A DNA stretch of 64,000 bases, from assembly GCF_049800775.1 (NCBI RefSeq), contig NZ_JBNAFR010000001.1, forward strand, positions 930,001 through 994,000, written 5' to 3'. How positions within the stretch are numbered: position 1 is the first letter of the stretch; the number at the start of each line of letters is the position of its first letter. A program made the translations under genes and the position numbers. Positions 30,944 to 39,323 of this stretch are shown here, one piece after another. The notes beneath the pieces were generated by a model, which searched no databases, was not told where the DNA came from, and saw only the letters and a program-made list of their open reading frames with translations. Origin of the DNA: Dinoroseobacter sp049800775. Lineage in GTDB: Bacteria > Pseudomonadota > Alphaproteobacteria > Rhodobacterales > Rhodobacteraceae.

Positions 30944-31225
30944 TTAGTCGTCGTTGATATCATGTTCAAAGGTCTTCACCTGCCCCTGACGCAGGCCGAA
31001 GATCCGACGCAGCGCCAGCCACGCGATCAGCGAGAGCACCGCAAAGATCAGGCAGAGGATCGGGACGGATTGCGTCCAGCCGAGCTCCGCCGGGGTGACA
31101 AGCAGCAGCCCGCCCACGAGCCCCGCGCCGATCGCGATCCCGAGAAAGATATAGCCGGGCGCCAGCATCTCGACAAAGCCAAGGATCAGCGCCGCCGCGA
31201 ACCAGAACCATGGCGTGACCAGCAT
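30944..31225 (-). CDS. Short NfeD-family membrane protein
   Basis: This 93-residue inner-membrane protein has three hydrophobic segments (for example FWFAAALILGFVEMLAPGYI and VPILCLIFAVLSLIAWLAL). It matches the short NfeD (YbbK-partner) type, which lacks the OB domain and protease domain of long NfeD. Its start overlaps the stop of the SPFH gene (TGATG). The pair is a common bacterial unit for membrane-protein quality control or microdomain organisation. Confidence 0.82.
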   Translation of the reverse strand: MLVTPWFWFAAALILGFVEMLAPGYIFLGIAIGAGLVGGLLLVTPAELGWTQSVPILCLIFAVLSLIAWLALRRIFGLRQGQVKTFEHDINDD

Positions 31226-32112
31226 CAGCCGCGCCCTTTCAGCATGTGGAAGGCATTGGTGAAGGCGTCCACCGCATCCGCCGGAACGATGACCGTCTGT
31301 GTGCCTTGGGAAGACCCCACCGCCGTGAGCGCCTCGACCTGCTTGAGCGCGACCTGGTACTGTGCCGCCTCCAGCCCGTTATCCTGAATGGCCCGGGCCA
31401 CGGCGCTGGTGGCATAGGCCTCCGCATCGGCGAGCACCCGGCGGGCCTTCGCCTCCTGCTCGGCGGCATAGAGCTCCGCATCGGCGGCCAGCTCCACCGC
31501 GCGTTTCTGGCCCTCGGCCTCGGTGACCTGGGCCCGGCGCGCGCGCTCGGCATTGAGCTGCTGCAACATCGCCTCGCGCGTGGCCGCATCCAGATTGACG
31601 TCGAGGATCTCGGCCCGGGTCACCTCGATCCCCCAGTCATCCACCGCATCCTCGACCAGCGCCTTGATCTGGCTGATCAGCTGGCTGCGGTTCGACTGCA
31701 CCTCGTCCAGCTCCATCTTGCCGATCTCGGCCCGCACGATCCCGGCGACGGTGGTGGCAATCGCGCCGTCCACATCGCGGATCCGGTAGACCGTGCGCTC
31801 AGGCTCCAGAATGCGGTAGAACACGCTGGTCTCCACCTGCACCAGCACGTTGTCACTGGTGATCGCGTCCTGGCTGGCATTGGGCAATTGCCGCTCGAGG
31901 ATCGACACCTCATGGGCGACCCGGTCGAGAAACGGTACGATGAAATTGATCCCCGGCCCAAGCACCGCACGCAACCGCCCGAACCGTTCCACCACATGCT
32001 TCTCGGATTGCGGCACGATCCGGATCCCGAGGAACACGCAGAGCAGGATGAACGCCGCCAGCAGCAGGATCACGAGATTTTCCTGTACCAGCGTGAAAAG
32101 CAGGTCTTCCAT
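31225..32112 (-). CDS. SPFH/band-7 membrane protein (QmcA/stomatin-like)
   Basis: This 295-residue protein is anchored by one N-terminal membrane segment (LVILLLAAFILLCVFLGIRI). It has a stomatin-like SPFH domain (QSEKHVVERFGRL, GPGINFIVPFLDRVAHEVS) and an Ala/Glu-rich coiled coil (residues ~190-260). It is the same family as E. coli QmcA. It is co-transcribed with the NfeD-like gene that overlaps its stop codon. This is the second SPFH unit in the window after the flotillin at 7.9-9.6 kb. Confidence 0.88.
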   Translation of the reverse strand: MEDLLFTLVQENLVILLLAAFILLCVFLGIRIVPQSEKHVVERFGRLRAVLGPGINFIVPFLDRVAHEVSILERQLPNASQDAITSDNVLVQVETSVFYRILEPERTVYRIRDVDGAIATTVAGIVRAEIGKMELDEVQSNRSQLISQIKALVEDAVDDWGIEVTRAEILDVNLDAATREAMLQQLNAERARRAQVTEAEGQKRAVELAADAELYAAEQEAKARRVLADAEAYATSAVARAIQDNGLEAAQYQVALKQVEALTAVGSSQGTQTVIVPADAVDAFTNAFHMLKGRG

Positions 32113-32304
32113 GGCAAAGCTCCGTTACCGGCAGGCCCCCTTGGCCTGCCCCGGGCGTGTCCGCCGCGCCCGCAGAGTAACAGTATCCACGGGGCCGTAA
32201 ACGGCCCGATAACGTCTCGGCGACCTCCAACCAAAATGGCGATTGGGCGCTCGCCAAATTGTCGCAGCGCGCTAGATATGAGCGATCACTCAAGGAGACG
32301 AGAC

Positions 32305-33222
32305 ATGAGCACATTCACACGCCGCCAAGCCCTTGCCGCAGGCGCCGCCCTGCCCCTGGCCGCCGCCGCCGGCAGCCCGGCACTGGCCGCCGCCGACATG
32401 AAGGGCGCCACAGTGCCGACCCATAACCGCATCAAGCTCGGCGGGTTCGAGGTGACGACCCTGCTGGCCGGCACCACCAAGCGCGACGAGATCCAGTCGA
32501 TCTTCGGCATGAACGTCTCGCCTGAAGAATTCGCGCAGGTCAGCGAAGAGAACTTCATCCCCGCCGACGCCTCGCAGTTCTTCTTCACCCCGACGGTCGT
32601 GAACACCGGCAGCGAGCTGGTGCTTTTCGACACCGGCCTGAACCCCGACGGCATCACCAGCGCCCTGGCCGCCGCAGGCTACAGCCCGGATCAGGTGGAC
32701 ACGGTGGTCCTCACCCATATGCATGGCGACCATATCGGCGGGCTGATGTCCGGCGATGACCCGACCTTCGCCAATGCGCGCTACATCACTGGTGCGGCCG
32801 AGCACAACCACTGGTCCAACGCGGCCAATGACCGGTTCAACACCAATGTCGCGCCGCTGAACGAGCAGTTCTCCTTCCTCGATGATGGCGGCTCGGTCGC
32901 CTCGGGCATCACCGCCATGGCCGCCTTCGGCCACACCCCCGGGCACATGACCTACCGGATCGAGAGCGAGGGCCAGGCCCTGATGCTGATCGCGGATCTG
33001 GCGAACCACCCGATCTGGTCGCTGGAGCGTCCGGACTGGGAAGTGCGCTTCGACATGGACAAGGCCGGGGCCGCCGCCTCCCGCCGTGCGGTGCTGGGCC
33101 AGATCGCCGATGAGCGGATCCCGATGATCGGGTACCACATGCCCTTCCCCGGGGTCGGCTTCGTGGAAACCCGCGGCGACGGCTTCCGCTACATCCCGCA
33201 CAGCTACCAGCTGATGCTCTGA
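32305..33222 (+). CDS. Exported metallo-beta-lactamase-fold hydrolase
   Basis: This 305-residue protein carries a twin-arginine signal (TRRQALAAGAALPLAAAAG), so it is probably exported folded with its metals. The MBL motif is H138-M-H140-G-D142-H143, followed by a second His (FGHTPGH) and a late His (IGYHMPFP), so a dinuclear zinc site is complete. Substrates of this large family include lactones, esters and beta-lactams, and the sequence does not decide. The ATG at 32305 follows AAGGAGACG; an earlier in-frame start would disturb the signal. Confidence 0.87.
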   Translation: MSTFTRRQALAAGAALPLAAAAGSPALAAADMKGATVPTHNRIKLGGFEVTTLLAGTTKRDEIQSIFGMNVSPEEFAQVSEENFIPADASQFFFTPTVVNTGSELVLFDTGLNPDGITSALAAAGYSPDQVDTVVLTHMHGDHIGGLMSGDDPTFANARYITGAAEHNHWSNAANDRFNTNVAPLNEQFSFLDDGGSVASGITAMAAFGHTPGHMTYRIESEGQALMLIADLANHPIWSLERPDWEVRFDMDKAGAAASRRAVLGQIADERIPMIGYHMPFPGVGFVETRGDGFRYIPHSYQLML

Positions 33223-33244
33223 ACACGCCCCCTCTCGGGACGAC

Positions 33245-33268
33245 AAGCAGGCCTCCGGGCCTGCTTTT
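33245..33268 (+). terminator. Intrinsic terminator after the MBL-fold gene
   Basis: AAGCAGGCC (33245-33253) pairs with GGCCTGCTT (33258-33266) around a TCCG loop, followed by T residues. It sits 22 bases past the stop codon. Confidence 0.9.
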
Positions 33269-33751
33269 GCGTTTCGGGGTCTGGGCGATCTGTGGGCTCT
33301 GCTCGCGGTGTGTGTCGCGAACAGAGCCCGCCCGGTCTCGTGAGTGGTGACGCCCAGCGCCGTCCAACAGGGTGTGCGCCCTAAGGTGTGTCAGACGCTC
33401 GCCACGATGCATGAGCGACACGCATGCACCGGGCGTTTGGGGCCAGGAGGACCGGGTGTTCCCGCCTGTGAGTGACATTTAGGGATGCGCCGATACCGCT
33501 ACCATCGCGCGATTACGTGACAAAGCCGCAGGCCACCCCGCATGCATGGGCGCGCCCCGATCCCGGGCCGGCACTCCGGCACATTTCTGCCACCCGACAG
33601 AGTTCGTCGCATGACGGCTTGTCTCCGGAACGACAAAGGCGGAAGCCATGTCCGAACCCGATGCGGCCCGACCCGCCGACCCTTGTGGCCTCCCGCCCGG
33701 GGGGTCAGCGCCGATTGGACATGACAACACCCAACCACAGTGACCTGCCCC
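33269..33751. other. Intergenic region, no gene seen
   Basis: These 483 bases lack any frame with convincing codon usage or homology. Short open frames on both strands overlap each other and look random. The promoter of the class D beta-lactamase homologue should lie near its 3' end, but no clear -35/-10 pair stands out. Confidence 0.5.
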
Positions 33752-34609
33752 ATGCCTTTCCAGACCGCCATCGCCGCTTGCTCCGTCTGCGCTCTTATCG
33801 CCTGTCTCGCGGGCGAGGCGCGTGCCGAAACACGCCGCGTCATCGCCGCAGACCCTCTCGCCAAGGAGATGACCGGGCGCGATGTCAGCTTCCTGGCCCG
33901 CGATCTCGAAACGCAGGAGGCCTGCCTCCTCGAGAACAGCGATCTCGAGACACGCCATGGCCCCTGGTCAAGTTTCAAGATCCCCAATCTGCTGATCGCG
34001 CTGGAAACCGGCGCGGCTGACGGTCTGCACGCCGAGCGGTCCTGGGATCCGCAACGCCGACCGGCGGCGGGATACTGGCCCGAGGACTGGCGCCGGGACC
34101 AAACACTCGAAAGCGCCTTCAGACGGTCGGCAGCCTGGTATTTTCAGGATGTCGCCGTCGATGTCGGCGCGCAAACCTACCGGACAGTTCTCGACGCGTG
34201 GCGCTATGGCAATGCCGCCGCGCCCGAAGCGTCGGACAGGTTCTGGCTGGACCGAACCCTGCGCATCTCGGTCTCGGAGCAGGTCGCGTTTCTCTCCCGT
34301 CTGCTCTCGGGGTCTCTCGATGTGGCGCCAAAAAACGTTGAGGCGCTCGCCACAGCAAGCCTCGACCGTCGCAGCCCCGAGATCAGCCTCCACGGCAAGA
34401 CCGGATCGGGCCCCCTGGTCCCGGGGGATTTCTCACGCCCCTTCGAAGGTTGGTATGTGGGATGGGTGGCCAGAACCGGGATGCAACCGATCCCCTTCGC
34501 CCTCTATGCCCGTGCCGCCACCTATGGCGAGATCAGGGAGTTCCGGCGCGAGTTTGCCCTCCGGATGCTCACGGAGTGCGGTTATCTCCCGGACGGGTTC
34601 GACCGCTGA
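33752..34609 (+). CDS. Class D (OXA-type) beta-lactamase homologue
   Basis: This 285-residue exported protein has a signal peptide ending in GEARAE. The class D serine enzyme motifs appear in order: S73-S-F-K76 (active Ser and the Lys that is carboxylated), S126-A-A128, Y152-G-N154, W165 in FWLDRTLRIS, and K216-T-G218. The middle motif is SAA instead of the usual S-x-V, so the hydrophobic residue next to the carboxylated Lys is smaller. The ATG at 33752 is preferred; a GTG at 33740 is possible. No mobile element is nearby, so it looks like a chromosomal family member. Whether it hydrolyses beta-lactams is unknown. Confidence 0.85.
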   Translation: MPFQTAIAACSVCALIACLAGEARAETRRVIAADPLAKEMTGRDVSFLARDLETQEACLLENSDLETRHGPWSSFKIPNLLIALETGAADGLHAERSWDPQRRPAAGYWPEDWRRDQTLESAFRRSAAWYFQDVAVDVGAQTYRTVLDAWRYGNAAAPEASDRFWLDRTLRISVSEQVAFLSRLLSGSLDVAPKNVEALATASLDRRSPEISLHGKTGSGPLVPGDFSRPFEGWYVGWVARTGMQPIPFALYARAATYGEIREFRREFALRMLTECGYLPDGFDR

Positions 34610-35198
34610 CCGACAGCGCGCGCCTCGGGCAGCCGGTCAGATGGATCTCGCTGTTGTCGACAAGCGCCCCGCCGATCTCAATGCGGCTCCGGCCTCTCGC
34701 GGACCGCCAGTCGCTCAGCCCGCAAAACTCTGGCGGCGATCAAACGCACAGGTCGAAGAAGTTGCCGAGCTCAGAGCCACCGCTCAGAGTGCTGGCATGA
34801 GCAGGTCGGCATAAGTCTTGGGTAAGCTCGGACAGGCCGTCGAACATTCGGACCGCCGAAGTGACTGCTGCTCCGGGCAAGACATACAGCAGGGAACGTC
34901 CGGGTGGGTACCAAGGGGCGTGGTCGTCCATCGGTCTATATTGCGAGGGCTCTGGACCAGGACTGACTTGAGTGCATTCACGAGGCTATCGCAGGATGTG
35001 CCCACCGAGCGACCGGACGCAGCGCGCAGGGTGGTCCCCCTTAACCGCAGGATGCCGGAAGCAGTGGCTGAAATTGTCGCCGAAGCGGCCAAATTTCGGT
35101 CCGGGGGCTAGGGGTCAAGTTCGTCCCTCGCATCAGTAGCGGTGTAGTGAGCCCCGCCCTTCGCTTCCCTCGCCGCCCCGTGCCTGCGATAGAGGGTC
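34610..35198. other. Intergenic region with possible gene remnant
   Basis: No confident gene lies in these 589 bases. The longest frames are a minus-strand one at 34784-35092 and a plus-strand one at 34818-35111, which overlap each other. Neither has a ribosome site or recognisable domain. Their Ser/Thr/Arg-rich, motif-poor translations look like non-coding sequence or decayed DNA. Confidence 0.4.
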
Positions 35199-35594
35199 AT
35201 GTCTGACCGCGCCCCTGATCTCACCGCTTTTCTACAGATGGCCCGCGCCACGGTGGCAGAGTTTCCTGCACCCTTCGCGGCGCTGGCGGCCGAGGTCTCC
35301 ATCGTCATCGAAGAGATGCCTCAGGACTGGATGCTCGAGGATCTCGACATCCCGGATCCGCTCGATCTGACCGGGCTCTATGACGGGGTGCCGCTGACGG
35401 AGAAATCGGTCTTCGATCAACCGATGCAGCCGGACACGGTCTGGCTTTTTCGCCAGCCGATCCTTGCGGAATGGCGCGAGCGCGAGGGCGTGCGCCTTCC
35501 CGATCTGATCGCCCATGTGACCGTCCACGAGTTCGCCCATCACTTCGGCTGGTCCGATGAGGATATCGCCGCCATCGACCGCTGGTGGGAGTAG
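35199..35594 (+). CDS. Zincin-like metallopeptidase family protein
   Basis: This 131-residue cytosolic protein of the minimal zincin family (COG3824) contains H110-E111-F-A-H114-H115-F-G, the expected HExxH zinc site. The segment PDPLDLTGLYDGVPLTEK upstream is also typical of the family. Proteins of this type are widespread in Alphaproteobacteria and have no settled substrate. A stand-alone gene; the start ATG is the only plausible one. Confidence 0.85.
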   Translation: MSDRAPDLTAFLQMARATVAEFPAPFAALAAEVSIVIEEMPQDWMLEDLDIPDPLDLTGLYDGVPLTEKSVFDQPMQPDTVWLFRQPILAEWREREGVRLPDLIAHVTVHEFAHHFGWSDEDIAAIDRWWE

Positions 35595-35626
35595 TGTTGC
35601 GCGGTTTGGGGGGTAACGCGCGCCCG

Positions 35627-35670
35627 TGCCCGACACTTGCCCGACACATGTCCGACAGCTGTCCGACGGG
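35627..35670. repeat. Four 11-bp direct repeats
   Basis: Four tandem 11-base units lie end to end: TGCCCGACACT, TGCCCGACACA, TGTCCGACAGC and TGTCCGACGGG. The core CCGACA recurs once per helical turn. The surrounding 35595-35964 stretch between the metallopeptidase and nadE has no gene. The repeats could be protein-binding sites or replication slippage. Confidence 0.7.
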
Positions 35671-35964
35671 GGGCCGACCGCCGTCGGGCAGGCCCGGCGC
35701 GCCCCTTTCGGAGGCTGCGCTACGCCAGTTGGAGCCGGTCCGCGGTGGGGTTGATTGGGTAGATCAGGGCGCGATCCGCGCGACATAGGAGACGTCGGCC
35801 CGCACCGCTCGGCCCTGCCGCCATGGGACCAGACCCGCCGCGCCGCACCAGCGCGCAGGCCGTCCCGGCGGACCTGTTAGCACGGCACGGGCCGATGGCT
35901 CCCGCGCCCCTGAGCGCCAGCCTTCCGACCCCCAGGACCCGGTTTCAGCGTGGTTCAGAGCGTG

Positions 35965-37638
35965 TCAGTGGTTGCGCGTCGCCGAGGTGTCGCGCCAGCG
36001 GTTCACAATGGGATAGCGCCGGTCGAGCCAAAAGGCCCGCTCGGTCAGCCTTGCGCCGGGTGCCGATTGGAACCGCTTGTATTCACTGATGAAAATCAGG
36101 TGTTCGACTTTCTTGACCGTCTCAAGCTCGAACCCTTCGGCGACCAGTTCCGCCACCGAGGCTTCGCGGTCGATCAGGCCTTCGAGGATCGCGTCGAGCA
36201 CCCCATAGGGCGGCAGGCTGTCCTCGTCCTTCTGATCCTCGCGCAACTCCGCCGACGGGGCCTTGTCGATCACCCGCTGCGGGATCACCTCGCCCGCCGG
36301 TCCCATCATCCAGTCACGATGGTTCTCGTTGCGCCAGCGGCAGGTCTCGAAAACCCGGGTCTTGTAGAGATCCTTGATCGGGTTGTAGCCCCCCGCCATG
36401 TCGCCATAGATCGTGGCATAACCCACGGCGACCTCGGACTTGTTGCCCGTGGTCAAAAGCATCTCCCCGAACTTGTTGCTCAGCGCCATCAGAAGCAACC
36501 CGCGCAACCGCGATTGCACATTTTCCTCAGCAATCCCCGGCGAGGTCCCATTGAAAAACGGCGCCAACGCCTCCGAGACCGCCGCGCGCGGTCCGGCAAT
36601 GGGCAAGGTATCGAGCGGGCAGCCAAGGCGGTCGGCCACACCGGCCGCATCCTCGAGCGAGTGCTCCGAGGTGTATTCCGACGGCAGCATCACGCAGCGC
36701 ACGTTCTCCGGACCAATCGCGTCGGCCGCGATCGTGGCAACGATCGCGCTATCGATCCCCCCGGACAGGCCGAGCAGCACCTTGCCGAAACCCGACTTGC
36801 GCAGGTAATCGCGCAGGCTCTCGACCATCACCCGGTAATCGGCTTCCCATTCGTCGGGAAGCGCCGCTTTCTCGCCCTCGCGGATCCGCCAGCCCTCGGG
36901 CGTCTCGTCGAGATCCAGATGGGTGATCGCCTCGTCCATGGCGGGCATCTGCAGGGCCAGCGCCCCATGGGGATTCAGGGCAAAGCTCGCCCCGTCGAAC
37001 ATCTGGTCGTCCTGCCCGCCCACCATGTTCAGATAGATCAGCGGCAAGCCGGTCTCGATCACCCGTGCCACCATCAGGTTGAGCCGAGTGTCATGCTTGT
37101 TGCGGTGATAGGGCGAGCCATTGGGAACCAGCAGGATCTCGGCCGCCGATTCCGCGAGGGTCTCGGTCACATCCGGGTACCACGCATCCTCGCAGATCGG
37201 CGTCCCGATGCGCAGGGGCCCGATCCGGTACGGCCCGCTCACCGGCCCCGAGGTGAAAAGCCGTTCCTCGTCAAAGACATCCGCATTGGGCAGGTGATGC
37301 TTGAGCACCCTCGCCACCACGCGTCCGCCTTCGAGAATGGCATAGGTGTTGTAAAGCTTGCCGCCTTCGATCTGCGGCGATCCGATGCCCAGCGCGGGCC
37401 CGTCGGCGCAATCCTGCGCCAAGGCGGCCAGCACCCGCTCCGCATCGGCGGCAAAGGCCGGACGCATGACCAGATCCTGGGTCTGGTAACCGGTCAGGAA
37501 CATCTCGGGCAGGGCCACGAATTGCGCGCCCGCCGCTTTGCCGGCCTCCCAAGCCGACAGGGCCTTGGCCGCATTGTCATCCAGCGCCCCAAGGGTCGGG
37601 TTCAGCTGGGCCAGGGTCAGGCGAAAGGTCTGGGTCAT
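35965..37638 (-). CDS. nadE: Glutamine-dependent NAD+ synthetase
   Basis: This 557-residue enzyme makes NAD from deamido-NAD, ATP and glutamine. The N-terminal nitrilase domain has the Glu-Lys-Cys triad (E45 in LPEMFL, K113 in VLKHHLP, C149 in ICEDAWYP). The C-terminal synthetase domain has the pyrophosphatase loop SGGIDS at 292-297 and TTGNKSE. Ammonia is released in the first domain and used in the second. The ATG at 37638 gives MTQTFRLTLAQLNPTLG; the frame is open further upstream without homology. Confidence 0.94.
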   Translation of the reverse strand: MTQTFRLTLAQLNPTLGALDDNAAKALSAWEAGKAAGAQFVALPEMFLTGYQTQDLVMRPAFAADAERVLAALAQDCADGPALGIGSPQIEGGKLYNTYAILEGGRVVARVLKHHLPNADVFDEERLFTSGPVSGPYRIGPLRIGTPICEDAWYPDVTETLAESAAEILLVPNGSPYHRNKHDTRLNLMVARVIETGLPLIYLNMVGGQDDQMFDGASFALNPHGALALQMPAMDEAITHLDLDETPEGWRIREGEKAALPDEWEADYRVMVESLRDYLRKSGFGKVLLGLSGGIDSAIVATIAADAIGPENVRCVMLPSEYTSEHSLEDAAGVADRLGCPLDTLPIAGPRAAVSEALAPFFNGTSPGIAEENVQSRLRGLLLMALSNKFGEMLLTTGNKSEVAVGYATIYGDMAGGYNPIKDLYKTRVFETCRWRNENHRDWMMGPAGEVIPQRVIDKAPSAELREDQKDEDSLPPYGVLDAILEGLIDREASVAELVAEGFELETVKKVEHLIFISEYKRFQSAPGARLTERAFWLDRRYPIVNRWRDTSATRNH

Positions 37639-37841
37639 CTGGGGCGCCTCGGATTGACTGTCGCTGCGAAGCATCGCTTCGCCGTTGGGGCGTTTGTAGC
37701 AGGTCCTCCGCCGGGCGAAAGGCTCGGCGCGCCTTCGCGGCCCCCCGCCTAGCCCATTGCCCCCTGACGGGAGGTCCATTAGCCTTTTGGCCAACGAGAA
37801 CGCCGCCGCATCCCGCGCGCAGGCCCGACAGGACACAACCC

Positions 37842-39317
37842 ATGCCGCAAAAGCTCCCGCCCGTCTCTTCCCTGCGCCGGATCGCCCTGACGGCGGGCCT
37901 CCTGCTGGCCGCGCAGGGCCCGGCACTGGCTCAGGACGGGGCCATCGTGAAGCAATTCGACGATGGCGGGATCTATGAGGGGACCTTTGTCGACGGGCTG
38001 CAGGACGGGGTCGGCACCTATACGCTCCCCAATGGCTATGTCTATTCCGGCGAATGGGTCCGGGGCGAGATCCGCGGACAGGGCGAGGCCCGCTTCCCCA
38101 ATGGCTCGGTCTATGTGGGCAGCTTCGTGAAGGGCAAACCCGAGGGGCAGGGCCGGATCACCTATCCCGATGGCGCGACCTTCGAAGGCGACTGGGTCGA
38201 TGGCCGGATGACCGGAGACGGCACGGCGAGCTATGCCGATGGCGCGCTCTATACCGGCTCCTTCCTCAATGGCCGCCAGAACGGTCCGGGCCGGATGGAG
38301 GCCGCGGACGGCTATATCTATGACGGAGACTGGGTCGACGGCGTGATGCAGGGCCAGGCCCGGATCACCTATGCCGATGGCGCGGTCTATGAAGGCGCGG
38401 TCGTGGCGGGCGAGCGCACCGGATCGGGCCGACTGACCCGGCCGGACGGGCTCGATTACAATGGCGAATGGGCGAATGGCCAGTTCAACGGACAGGGGCG
38501 CCTGATCCAGCCCAATGGCGACATCTATGAAGGCACGCTGGTCAATGGGTTGCTGCAGGGCGAAGGCACCATGATCTATGCCAGCGGGTTGCGCTATATC
38601 GGTAGCTTCGCCGATGATCAGCGCCACGGACAAGGCGTGTTCGAAGGCCCCGATGGCTACCGCTACGAAGGCAGTTGGGTCGAGGGCAAGATCGAGGGCG
38701 AAGGCACCGTCGTCTATCCCGACGGCTCGCGCTATGTGGGCAGCTTTGTGGACGAGAAGCCCCATGGCACGGGCCAGATCACCTATCCCGACGGCTCCAC
38801 CTATGCGGGCACCTGGGTCGCGGGCGTGATCGAGGGCGACGGCGTGGCGCGCTATGCCAATGGGATCGTCTATGAAGGCCAGTTCCGCAACGCGTTGACG
38901 GACGGGACCGGCACGATCACCTATCCCAACGGCTACAGCTATACCGGCGGCTGGGTCGCGGGCGAGAAGGAGGGCGAAGGCACCGCCACCTATCCCGACG
39001 GCTCGGTCTATAGCGGCGCGTTTCGGGGCGGAATGCGCGAGGGCGAGGGCGTGGTCGTGCTTGCGGATGGGTTTCGCTACGAGGGCAACTGGACAGGCGG
39101 CGAGATCAACGGCTTTGGCCGCGCCACCTATGCCAATGGCGATGTCTATGTGGGCACGTTCGAAGGCGGCAAACGCTCGGGCCAGGGCACGCTGACCTAT
39201 GTGGGTGGGCAGGTCGAATCCGGCGAGTGGCAGAATGGCGCGCTGTTGCGCAATGGCGGCGAAGCACCTCCCAGCCCCGCCACCCAGGATGACGACGCGG
39301 CCACGCCGACCGAGTAA
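37842..39317 (+). CDS. Exported MORN-repeat protein
   Basis: This 491-residue protein begins with a signal peptide (residues ~1-31, ending PALAQ). It then consists almost wholly of MORN repeats: about 18 full units plus one partial, each exactly 23 residues and beginning like YEGSWVEGKIEGEG followed by a YPDG turn. The tail is short and acidic. MORN repeats build long beta sheets that bind lipids or proteins. Most bacterial MORN proteins carry a second domain; this one does not. It starts 204 bases from the divergent nadE. Confidence 0.9.
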   Translation: MPQKLPPVSSLRRIALTAGLLLAAQGPALAQDGAIVKQFDDGGIYEGTFVDGLQDGVGTYTLPNGYVYSGEWVRGEIRGQGEARFPNGSVYVGSFVKGKPEGQGRITYPDGATFEGDWVDGRMTGDGTASYADGALYTGSFLNGRQNGPGRMEAADGYIYDGDWVDGVMQGQARITYADGAVYEGAVVAGERTGSGRLTRPDGLDYNGEWANGQFNGQGRLIQPNGDIYEGTLVNGLLQGEGTMIYASGLRYIGSFADDQRHGQGVFEGPDGYRYEGSWVEGKIEGEGTVVYPDGSRYVGSFVDEKPHGTGQITYPDGSTYAGTWVAGVIEGDGVARYANGIVYEGQFRNALTDGTGTITYPNGYSYTGGWVAGEKEGEGTATYPDGSVYSGAFRGGMREGEGVVVLADGFRYEGNWTGGEINGFGRATYANGDVYVGTFEGGKRSGQGTLTYVGGQVESGEWQNGALLRNGGEAPPSPATQDDDAATPTE

Positions 39318-39323
39318 CCCCGC

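Noticed and set aside
37842..39317. Possible DNA tandem repeat with 69-base period
   Set aside because: The period follows the 23-residue MORN repeats. The DNA units have diverged, so this is coding repetition and not a satellite or CRISPR array.
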